Assembly (NCBI RefSeq): GCF_003590095.1
Contig: NC_039501.1
Location: 2,232,001-2,296,000, forward strand
Source of the DNA: Trichoplusia ni
Taxonomy: Eukaryota > Arthropoda > Insecta > Lepidoptera > Noctuidae
DNA length: 64,000 nt
Direction of reading: 5' to 3'
Positions 11,371-21,759 of this stretch are shown piece after piece (position 1 is the stretch's first letter; every line of letters begins with the position of its first letter). The notes under the pieces are model-generated. The model was given only the letters and a program-made list of their open reading frames with translations. It was not told where the DNA came from and did not search any database. The position numbers were made by a program, and so were the translations under genes.

Positions 11371-12364
11371 ACCACCTAAGTATTCCACTTTATTCTTACA
11401 AATGCTACCTTCTGTGTAGTTCTCGTATCTTGACTTCTTTCTCTGACACATTGATCGATGGTTAGCTATCGTGGACCGGTGTAAAAGATTTTCTGTTTGC
11501 TCAGAGTACACAAGTTGTGGCTTTAAAGATAAGAGAAAGATATTTTGACTTGATTTTTTCGGTGGAAATCTGGCTTTAATGAGTAATTCTAAATATGTAA
11601 TGTTGCCAGAGAATGGATAGATAAATTGAAAAGATGATAAAATTGGAATGACTTGTAGTCGAAAACCATTTCTGAGAAAATTGCACGGTATGTCAAAGAT
11701 TTTCCTGAATTGGTTTTTGTTTTAACCTAAGCCATCATTCTAGTTCTTCAAAATGTGTTTTGGTCTATTATATTTTTCGTAGTTTGTCGTATTTTCTAAC
11801 GGTTGTGTGTGGAAATTAAATACTCTTTGACTGTCAAACCGCTCAAACGGATAGAAGAGATAGGTCGATAGAAAATTGAAAATTTTAAAAGCATCTTTAC
11901 AATCGAGTATTTCCTAACATCTTCAATTTTGAAGAAATATCATTTAATTAGATAGTTGTTATAATAGCTGGACTAAACAATAAAATACATTACTTAGTTT
12001 GACCTTTTGAACGAAGAATTCTAGTCTTCCCACGCTGTTACGAATGCCTTGCCATGTTGTTTGAGATAGGTATTGGACTAAGAAAGGAACCTATTTTTAG
12101 GATGATTTGAAAGAAGGAAACGAATTGTTTATTGCCTCTAGCTCTGAGATACACAGTCCATACCAGGAAAGAAAAGAAAATTTAAAATTTGAAAATAACC
12201 CCCGACCCAAAGAAAGTACGCAATTACCACTTGAATTATGGATCTACTGGAAACGATGTACGAAGATTAAACTTTGGTCATTCTAGATTTTCAGCCAAAA
12301 TATAAATCGGTTTATACGTTTCATTCGAGCATACCAAGGTTTCATCCGCCACATCCCATTTCCA
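11371..12364. other. Unassigned AT-rich sequence
   Basis: No repeat termini, coding frame or RNA gene was seen. Confidence 0.4.
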
Positions 12365-12490
12365 GAATCAGATGAAACAAAAAAAAAAACATATTAAAAT
12401 CGGACCATCCGTTTGGGAGCTACGATGTCACAGACAGATAAAACACACACACAGATACGTTAAATTCTCGTTTTAAACCGGGGTTAAAAA
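12365..12490 (+). repeat. Unclassified repeat fragment
   Basis: AAAATCGGACCATCCGTTTG, then GAGCTACGATGTCACAGACA and GGTTAAAAACC, resemble the ends of widespread lepidopteran repeats. Only this copy occurs in the window, so recognition rests on memory of the motif. Confidence 0.35.
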
Positions 12491-12924
12491 CCGGTACAAA
12501 ATGGCAAAAGACGGATGTCAAAAATATGCTATCAAATCCTGCTACTCTGTGATGCCATGTCAAATAATAATTAACATAATTTCAAATCGCAATCAAGATT
12601 TTCATTTGTTTATTCACGAAAGGCCAATAATTGTGGGAGGTTGAACATCTTCTAATTTTAATTAGAAATTTGGATTGGCGTTTGTCAAGGAATTATGAAG
12701 GCATGTAAAACAGAGTTATTTGTAGAAATTATCGGAAAACGGGGAGATTATTTTAATAAGCCTGTACTACAGTTCGATTTTAATGAGCTCAATCAGTTAT
12801 TAAGAAATTAATATACATACACTTATATTTTATCATATGGAAATACCCAATAATAAACAGGTAGGTTATGGCATAACATTATTATAATTAATTTTTATAG
12901 CAACAGGAACATTTTAATTGTCTT
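12491..12924. other. Unassigned AT-rich sequence
   Basis: Nothing recognised. Confidence 0.4.
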
Positions 12925-12985
12925 CCTATCACAGTTCTTGAGATACCGCCCGGTGACAGACAGACGCACCAAGCTTTTATATACA
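12925..12985 (+). repeat. rep-S core fragment
   Basis: TATCACAGTTCTTGAGATAC and GGTGACAGACAGACG are the core words of rep-S. Flanks are unrelated, so only the core survives. Confidence 0.5.
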
Positions 12986-13259
12986 TATGTATATAGGTCG
13001 TATAACGTACACATATAGGATCCCGAAGTCTCTCTGATCAATTTTCAGTCTTTTGACATTTAAGTTTCCTTTGACGAAACGTGTCAAAGATCAATGCCTG
13101 ACAGAAGACACTTAAAGCCTTGTTTGATTTAAATTCACAACGGCACGCGACGGCCCTTGTGAATAAATGATCGCATAGACATTTTTAGGCAAGTATACGA
13201 GCAGAGTTAATTTTAACGCAAATGTTTGCTGTAGATACATAACCAGTATATGTACAATA

Positions 13260-13566
13260 GGGATGACGACAATTTTTTTTTGCAGTGTCCGTCTTGTAGT
13301 TTTTTGTATACGTACGTATTTTTTAATTTGTCCCGCAAACATAAATTTACCAAATTACAGTGAATGAAACTTACGCGTGACGTCACGATTGTGTATAAAT
13401 TTTACCATATCGTTACGTCACAAGCCCCCTCTCCTAAACTTTAAAACAGTTAATCTTTGTCAATGCGAGTTTTTCTGAAAAAGGGAAAAATACGTGTCTC
13501 ATACTTTTCACTTATCTAACTGAGGGACTAATGAGATTTTTTCTTTTTATACCCAGTCATCTTCCC
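13260..13566 (+). mobile_element. MITE-N copy 1 (307 bp)
   Basis: It begins GGGATGACGAC and ends GTCATCTTCCC, imperfect inverted repeats of about 11 bp, flanked by TA at 13258-13259 and 13567-13568. The interior matches 23521-23805 nearly throughout, including GACGTCACGATTG and the AAGCCCCCTCTCC block. This copy is about 22 bp longer, mainly near 13287-13310. There is no coding frame of its own. TA duplication and short termini fit a Tc1/mariner-derived MITE. Confidence 0.8.
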
Positions 13567-13721
13567 TATTTTAATGCTATTCGTCTTTCTTACGTATTTT
13601 TACGTAAATCTTATAATATAAATTGCATAGTCCGTCAGACAATTTCCATAAAATATTGACTGCGTATTTTTAATTGCATCACATCATTAAAAATTAAAGA
13701 AGTTATAAAGTAGTTAAGTTT

Positions 13722-13795
13722 GGTAGTGGGTTCTAAAACCATTACTTGCTAGTCAAAAGCGTACTGGTAAGTGACGTCACACAAGATTTGTAATA
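13722..13795 (+). repeat. rep-O copy 1 with hairpin
   Basis: It shares AAGCGTACTGGTAAGTGACG with 57440-57545. ACTTGCTAGT at 13744-13753 and ACTGGTAAGT at 13763-13772 can form a stem with G-T pairs around a 9-nt loop. The element class is unknown. Confidence 0.55.
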
Positions 13796-14029
13796 ACTAT
13801 ATTCTATGAATTTTTCGTTTACGAGATTAAATAAAGAAAATACGCATCCATTATTTTTTGGAAAACAGATTTTTTTGTCAACAACTCCATTAAAAAACAA
13901 CAGACGTGACACGTTCGGTTGAAATGGATAAATTTGAACTCTAAGTCAATGACCTCGCTTGATAAGTTCGTAAACCAATTGATGTGTACCAAAAACATGT
14001 AAAATAGTAACTCAAATTTGACTTCATGC
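13796..14029. other. Unassigned AT-rich sequence
   Basis: Nothing recognised. Confidence 0.35.
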
Positions 14030-14140
14030 CCTCATACGCACGACACACCAGGTATCAGGTTCCAATATTTTAAATTCAGGTTTTCTGACTATGTTTTCCT
14101 TCACCGTTCATCAATTAAGAACTCACATGAAACTTCCTTG
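14030..14140 (+). repeat. rep-J right-end fragment
   Basis: TTCCAATATTT and CTATGTTTTCCTTCACCGTT match the right half of the 7831 copy. The left half is missing. Confidence 0.5.
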
Positions 14141-14359
14141 AACACGTCACATTGGTACTTTGTCTGCCTTTGGGATTGAAGCCGGACCTCGTTCAAACCC
14201 TTACAAAAGAGTTAAAAGGCCACCACGACACGCTAATTAACAACACTATACATAAAAAAGACGATATCCTTATAAAAATATTGTGTTGTCAATCCTTCCG
14301 TATCTTATCTTATACTAGACCCCAAAATACAATTCTGTCACAATGGAATCTGTAATAAT

Positions 14360-14582
14360 AAATGCGGACAACATCACATACATTGTTCTGAACCCAAAGT
14401 AAGTTGCTAAAGCACTTGTGTTATGGAATTCAGATACAACGAAGGTACCACAAACACCCAGACCCCGAGACAATGTAGAAATGTGAATTTTTACATTGAC
14501 CCGACCGGGGATCGAACCCGGGATTTCAGAGCTAGCGACACCTTGAAACCGGTGCGTACGCTACTCGACTACGGAGGTCGTC
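14360..14582 (-). repeat. tSINE3 copy 1 (young SINE)
   Basis: On the - strand the 5' end is a tRNA-like head with an A-box region (GTAGTCGAGTAGCGTACGC) and a perfect B box (GGGTTCGATCCCC), followed by a roughly 150-bp body ending in ATTTATTATT. TCTGTAAT occurs on both sides, a candidate 8-bp target duplication. Only about seven differences separate it from 49571-49792, so insertion was recent. It is not a functional tRNA because the acceptor stem does not pair. Confidence 0.85.
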
Positions 14583-14591
14583 TAAACTCTG

Positions 14592-14655
14592 TAATTAACT
14601 GATACGAACCGCAGGATGATAACACATTGTTCTGTGATAATTACCTCATTCTCCT
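14592..14655 (+). repeat. Unclassified repeat X, copy 1
   Basis: TAATTAACTGATAC and ATTGTTCTGTGATAATTACC recur at 15347-15402 in the same order, about 750 bp away. Both lie near a motif-T palindrome. Confidence 0.5.
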
Positions 14656-14699
14656 CAGGGTATACCATGTCTTTAAGTAATATTATAACAAGTGTGAAA

Positions 14700-14742
14700 G
14701 AGAGATGCCGCTATATGCCATATAGTGCGCTGTCCCGCTTGT
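14700..14742. repeat. motif-T palindrome
   Basis: GAGATGCCGCTATATGCCAT then ATAGTGCGCTGTCCCGC is a decayed member of the recurring foldback best seen at 30162-30205. Confidence 0.5.
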
Positions 14743-14879
14743 ACAACTGACAGATTATTACTTTGAATCAATAATATAAATAATTAATTTATTAGAGCTT
14801 CAGAATACTATTTGGTCAACGCTCCACTAGCTACTTAAGAGTTCAACTCCTCAGCGGTATACTAAAAACATTTTTTTTA

Positions 14880-14952
14880 TATATAGCCTGCTTTAGATCC
14901 CACTGCTGGGCAAAGGCCTCCCCCTTTCTCTTCCACACCTCTCTATTTTGTG
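14880..14952 (-). repeat. LINE-A 3' fragment
   Basis: On the - strand GGGGGAGGCCTTTGCCCAGC leads into AGTGGGATCTAAAGC. The GATGAT tail is lost. The segment is also part of a 78-codon open frame that has no independent meaning. Confidence 0.55.
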
Positions 14953-15247
14953 CAAGTTCCGTACTAAAAACAGTATTAAAGTAAAAATAAAAAAATCCCA
15001 AACAGTAAAAAAAATCACCTTCACCAGTTTGTAACGCTAGGCCGATTTTTATCAAACATATCCCAGAACACTCGTACATATTTCACCTTTAACACAAAAT
15101 AAACTAAATTAAAATCACTCGATCAATTCATGAGTTGATGCACAGATATACAGACATACACATCACATTCACAACACACATTTTTGCGAGGGGCGTAAAC
15201 AAACACAGTTCTGTCACAATAGAGACTATTATTAAATGAAACGACTT
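14953..15247. other. Unassigned AT-rich sequence
   Basis: Poly-A tracts and no recognised element. Confidence 0.3.
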
Positions 15248-15304
15248 CTAAACGTCAAAGCGAGACAGCACTCTACACCTGGTATTATTCCGTCTCGCTC
15301 CCAC
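15248..15304. repeat. motif-T palindrome
   Basis: AAAGCGAGACAGCACTC and CCGTCTCGCTCCC are inverted relative to each other around a central ACACCTGGTATTATT. Confidence 0.5.
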
Positions 15305-15346
15305 AAACAAGTCTTAATTCAATAGGTGATGGTAGCCCGTCTCTAA

Positions 15347-15402
15347 TTAACTGATACCAACAACAGGGCGATAGCTCATTGTTCTGTGATAATTACCTTC
15401 TG
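15347..15402 (+). repeat. Unclassified repeat X, copy 2
   Basis: TAATTAACTGATACC and CATTGTTCTGTGATAATTAC match 14592-14655. Confidence 0.5.
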
Positions 15403-15852
15403 TGCATTAATTAGTATTGCAACGAATTCGCACCTTGTATTATGATCTTTGTTGAGTGTCGGGACCGGGAAGAGATTTTTGGCGCAGTGCAGATTGTTTT
15501 ATGTACTTGATTTATTTATTAAATTAGGAATAAAATCGTTTCTCATATGCATGCCTATTATGGGTACACACAGCATTTACAATATAGGTGTACTAATAAT
15601 ATTATAATTTGTTTTTGAAAGAAAAATTTGTCTTCAGGAAAGTTGTAGTCAACAACGTTTACGAAAATAAATTATAGTTATGAGGATAAACAGACAGAGC
15701 GATAGTTTAATAACACAATTCGAGACAAATAAAAAATAAAAGCTTACTTAAAAATTTAGAAGTTTAATCGGTTCCTTGAAGAAAAATATTTTTAAACCTG
15801 AAGTCATAATGAAACATTTAACATTAAACAGAACTTGTAATCATATATTATT
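15403..15852. other. Unassigned AT-rich sequence
   Basis: Nothing recognised. Confidence 0.35.
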
Positions 15853-15875
15853 TTATATAAAATTCTCGTTTCAAA

Positions 15876-15990
15876 ACAGTGAGGAACTCGTTGTGACAAA
15901 GATTGTCTCCCATCTTTAGACCAACCGCGTCAAGCGTAGTTTAACCTGCCATCCTTCCACTTAGCAATTGCAACTTTGCTACGAGCTCGG
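15876..15990 (-). repeat. 5S-SINE head fragment
   Basis: On the - strand it starts GAGCTCGTAGC and includes TTAAACTACGCTTGACGCGG then TTGGTCTAAAGATGGG. Only the 5' third, the 5S-like head, is present; body and tail are absent. Confidence 0.65.
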
Positions 15991-16010
15991 TACCAGAAAT
16001 TCCGTTTAAA

Positions 16011-16263
16011 TCTATACTAATATATAAAGCTGGAGAGTTTGTTTGTTTGTTTGAACGCGCTAATCTCAGGAACTACTGGTCCAAATTGAAAAATTATTTT
16101 TGTGTTGAATAGACCATTCATCGAGGAAGGCTTTAGGCTATAAACCATCATGCTACGACTAATAGGAGCGAAGATACAATGGAAAATGTGAAAAAATCCG
16201 GGCAGGTATAAATCATAACTTATATCTTCTACCCACGGGGACGAAGTCGCGGGCAACAGCTAG
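16011..16263 (+). mobile_element. HelA, complete (253 bp)
   Basis: It starts TCTATACTAATATATAAAGC, has a GTTTGTTTGTTTGAACGCGC block, and ends GTCGCGGGCAACAGCTAG. It is flanked by A on the left (16010) and T on the right (16264), the Helitron insertion rule. CCCACG and CGCGGG just before the end form a short stem ahead of CTAG. It encodes no Rep/helicase and must be mobilised in trans. Open frames across it are artefacts. Confidence 0.85.
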
Positions 16264-16302
16264 TAATTTATATGGTAAAACAACGTTCGCCGGTTCAGTT
16301 AT

Positions 16303-16544
16303 GCTATCAGCGCCATTTCATACAACGTATCTATGCACACACTGTATCAATTAAAGAGTATTTATCTACCTTTATACTGGACCAATATCCTTCCCATTTC
16401 GCAATCGCCCGAAGGCTGAATTAATATTTCAATACCCTCTCACAGGCACGAATCCATGTAGCCTGCATCGTTACTTAATTAAGGTACAGACTGCACAATA
16501 GTGGGAGGATTATTTTGAACCGGCTTTTATCGTACTGTGGAAAA
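16303..16544. other. Unassigned sequence
   Basis: Nothing recognised. Confidence 0.3.
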
Positions 16545-16590
16545 GAGATGCCGTTCTATGCTGCGTATCGTGCTTTCTTACTTCCTCAAA
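16545..16590. repeat. motif-T, decayed
   Basis: AGAGATGCCGTTCTATGCTG and CGTGCTTTCTTACTTCC keep the order, but not the pairing, of the palindrome at 30162. Confidence 0.35.
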
Positions 16591-16799
16591 TGCTTTAGTG
16601 TTGCATTGAGAGTTGATGGTCGAAATTGTCACAGATGATTACTGCAATCGCTGTAACAAATAACAAAAATAAAGAAGTTAATTAGCAGCTGTAAAACGTA
16701 CGAACTAAACGTACTTTAAAAATTACTGATAAATTTTCTTTCACACGCTTGCAGTAAGACATAACACGATGTAATGGACAGATTTGAACTATCGGTCAT

Positions 16800-16945
16800 T
16801 GACCTCGCTAGCTTAGTTGGTAAAGCGACCGGTGCGTTGACCCAACAGTCTCTGGTTCGACTCCTGTTTACAATTGTAATTGAGTATCGTTGTGCATGTG
16901 ATTTGTATGTTTGTAAAACCCCCCGCGTCACAAGAAAAAAAAGGT
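16800..16945 (+). repeat. tRNA-headed SINE (tSINE1-like)
   Basis: The head has TAGCTTAGTTGGTAAAGCG (A box) and GGTTCGACTCC (B box). The body has TGTGCATGTGATTTGTATG and CCGCGTCACAAG, as in tSINE1. The head differs from the Ser/Leu type at 42727 and matches the remnant at 1934, so two heads share one body. Confidence 0.7.
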
Positions 16946-17295
16946 ATATTAAATTTCTTACTTGAATTTGTCTTTTTTTATAACTAACGATATAAAAACA
17001 TTTTAATTTCACCATTTTTAATTAATTACAAATGAAGATAAGTTTCTCAATCTGTTTTAATTTTCATGTTTATTTTTTTTTTCATTAATGTTGAGAGTCT
17101 AATTTGTTACACATTTAATAAATGTGCACTCAGCTGTACATGGTGTATGAAAAAACTGTTAATTAAAAGAGCTCGAATAAAGTAATGAGTAATTAGAAAT
17201 ACTTTGCTTTATAAAGTAAAAAAGTAGATATTAATTTCAGTTTGCTAATGTTCAGTCTTCAGAGAGGTATATTCCTATCATAATTATGTATTAAG
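16946..17295. other. Unassigned AT-rich sequence
   Basis: Long poly-T tracts and no recognised element. Confidence 0.4.
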
Positions 17296-17544
17296 CTAGC
17301 TGTTGCCCGCGACACCGTCCGCGTGGTTAGAATATGTAAGTTATGATTTATACCGGCCCTGTTTTTTTCACATTTTCCATTGTATCTTCGCTTCTATTAT
17401 TCGCAGCGTGATGGTATATATTCTAAAACCTTCCTCGATGAATGGTCTACTCAACGCAAAAATATTTTTTCAATTTGAACCAGTAGTTCCTGAGATTAGC
17501 GCGTTCAAACAAACTCTTCAACTTGATATAGGTATAAGTATAGA
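17296..17544 (-). mobile_element. HelA copy
   Basis: The - strand reads TCTATACTTATACC at the 5' end and GTCGCGGGCAACAGCTAG at the 3' end. Several substitutions, including a changed hairpin loop (GACACCGTCC on the + strand), show it is older than the 16011 copy. Confidence 0.75.
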
Positions 17545-17661
17545 TTAATAGCAAAAAAGATTTTTTATGTGTCGAAATATTATGCTTTTAAACCTTATAC
17601 TCATAAGACGATCACTGTTTATTTAGTCATCTGTTGTTTAATTGTTTTGTGCCGTTTTTTA

Positions 17662-17922
17662 TCTATACTTCTATTATACTAATATATAAAGCTGAAGAGT
17701 TTGTTTGTTTGTTTGAACGCGTTAATCTCAGGAACGTCTGGTCCAAATTGAAAAAATCTTTTTGTGTTGAATAGGCCGTTCATCGAGGAAGGCTTTAGGC
17801 TATAAACCATCACGCTGCGACTAATAGGAGCTAAGATATAATGGAAAGTGTGAAAAAACCCGGCAGGTATACCTAAATCGTAACTTATATCTTCTACCCA
17901 CGGGGACGAAGTCGCGGGCAAC
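17662..17922 (+). mobile_element. HelA copy lacking its 3' terminus
   Basis: The 5' end is intact (A then TCTATACTTCTATTATAC). The element follows the family to GTCGCGGGCAAC and then switches to unrelated sequence without AGCTAG. The new sequence is the rep-Q LINE tail, so the end was replaced or deleted. Confidence 0.75.
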
Positions 17923-18030
17923 GCAACGCAAAAGATAGGAAATGTCGACTCCAGCGTTCTCAAAAAAAGAAGACATGTAAAAGTGATGATATATCCTATT
18001 TACGGAATAAATGATTTCATTTCATTTCAT
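17923..18030 (+). repeat. rep-Q (probable LINE 3' end)
   Basis: ACATGTAAAAGTGATGA and AAATGATTTCATTTCATTTC recur at 31375-31465. The TTTCA repeats look like a LINE tail. Confidence 0.6.
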
Positions 18031-19309
18031 TATGAAATATATACAATTATCCACTGTGCACGTAGTTACAGATATTACAAACATTCATTTAAATTAAATC
18101 GCGAACGTCCCAATTTGGCATCTTACGCGTTTGCAATCTCAATTTGCATATTTACCAAAAAGTCTTTATTTGGGAAACGGACTTATCGTTAAAGGCATTT
18201 GCGGCTTTAAAGAACTTTGATTTAATTATCACATACCAAGAACCGAAGATACCTGTAGAAATATAATGCTGTTTCTTTTCTACAGCTTTTATTATCGATT
18301 GTTAGAGGGAGATAGGTAGATGTAATGAAATACAGCCTTTAAGTTAATGTTTGCATTTGTTTTATTGTCGTAGACGTATATTGACATTCTATAAGTAATT
18401 GGTTAGGAGAAGATTGAAACTGCAGAAATATAAAGAGAAAATGTTGGACTATCATACTATTTTAATGATAAATAAATTGTGTTACCTAGCGTAAGTTTTA
18501 GTGCTAAAAGGAATTACTCTACTACTATACTCTACTAAGTCTGGTTTTTTTAGTGCTTTTTAAGATATTTTATTTATTCAGAAATTAAATCAAATTATTA
18601 TCATAAGCTTGATTCGATGTTACAAAATATGGTTCTCTTTGTAAATACTAAAAAAATCCACAGTAAATAAAAATAAAAATCTGCTGTGGCTATTAATAAT
18701 TCAACTTAATACCCTGTCAAACTCAAAGAAACATATTTTTTTTCCCAAATAGTTGTCACAAAGGACATATTACACAGAGTCATTTTGAAACTGGTAGTAT
18801 ACCGAGTCTGTAAAGCGAACGTGAATTTTAACGTTACGTTATTCATAGAAAAGTGGTAGAGCGGACGTTAAAAAACACGTTTGGGTTTTTCATCTGTCGT
18901 TAGTATTGGTTATTATTTGCTTTTTTATTTAAGGGCGAGATGAAAGCAAAAAGTTGAAGTGAAACTTTATCTCGTTGTGAAGTTGGTTTCCCGTTTTATA
19001 GAGAAAGGATAGTTTTGATTCAATTAATGAATTTTTCTCATAATATTTCGTTTGTATCGAATACTTAGAGCAAAATTATAGTTAAAGATCAACATATGAT
19101 GGTTGCATCCAAGACACGGTAAGTTTTCGTGATTAAAAATGGTTTCCTACCCACAGAAAAATCACTTAAATTTTTATTATAAAATATTCTCATTAAAACC
19201 TTGCTCAATTTACTTTGATTACTTCAAGAAGAATTTATAGCGGGGTCTTTCAAAGTCTTATAAAGACAGTCATTTTTCTTTAAAATTGAAACTTTGCAGT
19301 TTTATTACG
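18031..19309. other. Unassigned AT-rich sequence
   Basis: No coding frame of note and no repeat termini were seen. Confidence 0.4.
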
Positions 19310-19410
19310 AGAGAGGAGCTATAGCCTAGTCGTTAAGACCGTAGGACTGCTAAGTCAAACGTCTCGAGTTTGATCCCAAGGCACGCACCGACTATCCGAA
19401 TATTGTTTGT
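19310..19410 (+). repeat. tRNA-like SINE head
   Basis: TATAGCCTAGTCGTTAAGAC (A-box region) and CGAGTTTGATCCC (B box) are spaced as in a tRNA-derived SINE. Its body ends where the next SINE begins. Confidence 0.55.
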
Positions 19411-19436
19411 ACTGGCACGATAAACTGTAGGTCGGT

Positions 19437-19600
19437 CGACTGCACCGATAACCCCGTGGTTAAGGTCACCACGCTTAATCCATGAAGGGCAACGTGTCGA
19501 CTGTTCAATCCCCGAGCAGGACAACCGTATTATGATTCCTTGTATTTTGAATATTTGCGGAACTCCCCATATCACAAGGATGTATACTTTGGCGGTAGTC
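19437..19600 (+). repeat. tSINE1 copy
   Basis: The head is GATAACCCCGTGGTTAAGGT with B box TGTTCAATCCCCG. The body ends GGAACTCCCCATATCACAAG. The middle of the family body (TTTGTGCATGTGA) is missing, so it is internally deleted. Confidence 0.65.
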
Positions 19601-19815
19601 GGGGTAGTCGTTCGATTAAAAAAGAAAAAAAACTGAGGGCAATGAGAGTAAGGGTACAGAGAGTGTACTTTAGTTGATGCAAACGCTTGTGAAGTATAAT
19701 GTGTTCTGCTCAACTGGCATTTATGTATTTATTTTATAATGTATGTATCAAAAGTTAAAAAAAATCATTACATGTTCTAAAAAAATCTCTTCCATAAAAT
19801 AAATATTTTGATTAA
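19601..19815. other. Unassigned sequence
   Basis: Nothing recognised. Confidence 0.3.
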
Positions 19816-20016
19816 TCTTCTAATATATAAAATTCCCGTGTCACTATGTTAGTTACCGTACTCCTCCGAAACGGTTTTTACTAAATTTAATATGCGTATT
19901 CAGTAGGTCTGAGAATCGACCAACATCTATTTTCCATACCCCTAGGCGATAAGGGTTGCTCATTTTTTGGGACGAAATAATTTATTAGGCAAAAAAACGT
20001 TTGCTGGGTCAGCTAG
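19816..20016 (+). mobile_element. HelB, complete (201 bp)
   Basis: It begins TCTTCTAATATATAAAATTC after an A (19815) and ends CGTTTGCTGGGTCAGCTAG before a T (20017). GCTG and CAGC around GGT form the short 3' hairpin. TCCCGTGTCACTATGTTAGT near the 5' end is the family signature. It carries no protein. Confidence 0.8.
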
Positions 20017-20022
20017 TACACA

Positions 20023-20289
20023 TCTATACTAATCTATACTTCTATACTAATATAAAAAGCTGAAGAGTTTGTTTGTTTGAACGCGCTAATCTCAGGAACT
20101 TCTGCTCCAAATTGATTTTTTTTTTGTTTAATAGGCCATTCATCGAGGAAGGCTTTAGGCTATAAACCATCACGCTGCGACTAATAGGAGCGAAGATACA
20201 ATGGAAAATGTGAAAAAAGCAGGGCAGTTATACCTAAATCATAACTTATATCTTCTACCCACGGGGACGAAGTCGCGGGCAACAGCTAG
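20023..20289 (+). mobile_element. HelA, complete, beside HelB
   Basis: It starts after A at 20022 with TCTATACTAATCTATACTTC. The TCTATACT unit is repeated three times, so the exact start could also be 20033 or 20041. It ends GCGGGCAACAGCTAG followed by T at 20290. Confidence 0.8.
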
Positions 20290-20784
20290 TGTATTATACG
20301 CATACTTATACACACAAATGCACAGATATAAACATATTATTACGCTACTGGTATATACATATATTATTATAATAAATCAGTCACACGAGGAGAGCAAGTG
20401 CTCTTTAACATTTTTCTTAAAAACAAAACTATTTACTTGTAATAGAGACACAATTGACTAACTTATAACAAAGTTGACTCGTTAATAATTAAGAAACGCG
20501 AAAAGTACAACAAGATTTTGCGACGAAAGATAAACCATCTTGTTGCCAATATTAAGTGTCTGTCTTTTAAAGGAAAGAAAAAGATTGTTAAAGATAAAAG
20601 GAACAATAGTAGTTGTCAAAGGTTGGGAGGGCTGAAGCCTTTTTTGGAGTTGAGTTAATTAGTTTTTGAGATCTAAAGGGCATTTCCTTTGTGTTTTGTT
20701 TTCAAAGCTTTGTTTTGATATTAAGTACTGTTCTTCGTTTATATTTTACAAGTTGCTTCAACAGATTTGTCTTTTTATTAAATT
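20290..20784. other. Unassigned AT-rich sequence
   Basis: Short cysteine- and phenylalanine-rich frames on the + strand have no recognisable domain. Confidence 0.35.
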
Positions 20785-20905
20785 CGAAAGAAGGTCTGTT
20801 TGTTTCTATGTATTTTTGTTACCTCTTCAACTCAAACGGCTGGACCGATTTCGATGAAATTTGGTATGGAGATAGCTGATAATTTTTTTGGATGGGTTAT
20901 CATGA
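20785..20905 (+). repeat. Helitron-like fragment, other family
   Basis: TCAACTCAAACGGCTGGACC, then GATGAAATTTGGTATGGAGA, is a phrase found in another common short lepidopteran Helitron family. No termini are present and there is one copy here, so the call depends on recognition. Confidence 0.4.
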
Positions 20906-21224
20906 AGTACCTAACTCCTCCCGGTTTGAATTGAGCTGATTTAATACGTCAGCTTGTTTCCTTGTCTGTTTGCTTGTCTATTAGTTGAAATATCCGTCTG
21001 ATAAACGGGTTTTAATACTTTGTATCTTGGTCATGGCAGAACATTTCCAACATAGCAGGTATATACATTTGAGATTTAATCATCCATATAGGTTGGTACT
21101 AGCTTACCTACAACTTAATATCAAATCAAAAAAGGTCAATTCCACTTAAGTAACTAGAAAACATGTCAAGAGCAAGTTGTGTATGCAACACAGAGGGTAC
21201 CGTACAAAAATTGTAAAGAAAAAC

Positions 21225-21480
21225 AAACCAGTTGGGTGACAAATAAATTTATTAGTCCAGTCCCGTCAGATCCAGTCAGATTTGCTTAACAATTATGAAT
21301 TTATGTCCGTAATAATGTTGCTCAATCTCGATGTCCATAATATATGCTGTTATGTAAAATTTTCAACTATCAAGAGCTATCACAGTTCTTGAGATACAGC
21401 ATGGTGACAGACGAAAAATTGTCGGAAACTCGGAGCCTCAGTTTATAACGGTTTTTAACCTTTGGGTGCGTATCCCTAAA
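21225..21480 (+). repeat. rep-S, longer copy
   Basis: GGGTGACAAATAAATTTATT, a central stretch, TATCACAGTTCTTGAGATAC, GGTGACAGACG and a degenerate GGTTTTTAACCTTTGGGTGC end define an approximately 250-bp repeat. Comparable long copies lie at 31090, 57895 and 62645. Confidence 0.55.
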
Positions 21481-21759
21481 ACGAGAAACACGAATCAATT
21501 GATTCGAACAGTATCGAAACAACTTAATAAATTCGACCATATACAGAAGTTATGAAATTTGAACAAGTTGTTTGGTGTAACTAGAGGTAAGGAATAGTCG
21601 TATAAGTGCAATTGAGTTAGAACTTTGATTCTGAGTATTTTTGACTTTTAAAAGTGTAAGCTTTGCAGTTTCTTTTAAGTTTTTCTCTATAGGAATTGGT
21701 TTTGAAATGGCGTTTTTATTTTCTTTTGATTTAAAATGTAACTTTTCTAAAGCATTTTT
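21481..21759. other. Unassigned spacer
   Basis: AT-rich, lying between two oppositely oriented rep-S copies. Confidence 0.3.

Larger units (their letters stand above)
15853..16302 (+). mobile_element. HelB shell with nested insertions
   Basis: TATATAAAATTCTCGTTTCA at 15855-15874 is a HelB 5' end. GGTAAAACAACGTTCGCCGG then TTCAG at 16274-16298 is a HelB 3' end. Between them lie a 5S-SINE head (15876-15990) and a complete HelA (16011-16263). The simplest reading is one HelB copy interrupted twice, although most of its interior is missing. Confidence 0.45.

Noticed and set aside
14505..14582. tRNA gene on the - strand
   Set aside because: The boxes are good but the acceptor stem does not pair, and the same sequence recurs at 49571 with a SINE body and tail.
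16017..16256. 79-codon frame, with similar frames at 17303-17548, 17679-17963, 35790-36059 and 58160-58345
   Set aside because: The proteins resemble one another only because all are translations of HelA copies.
16800..16870. tRNA gene on the + strand
   Set aside because: It continues into a tSINE1-type body, so it is a SINE head.
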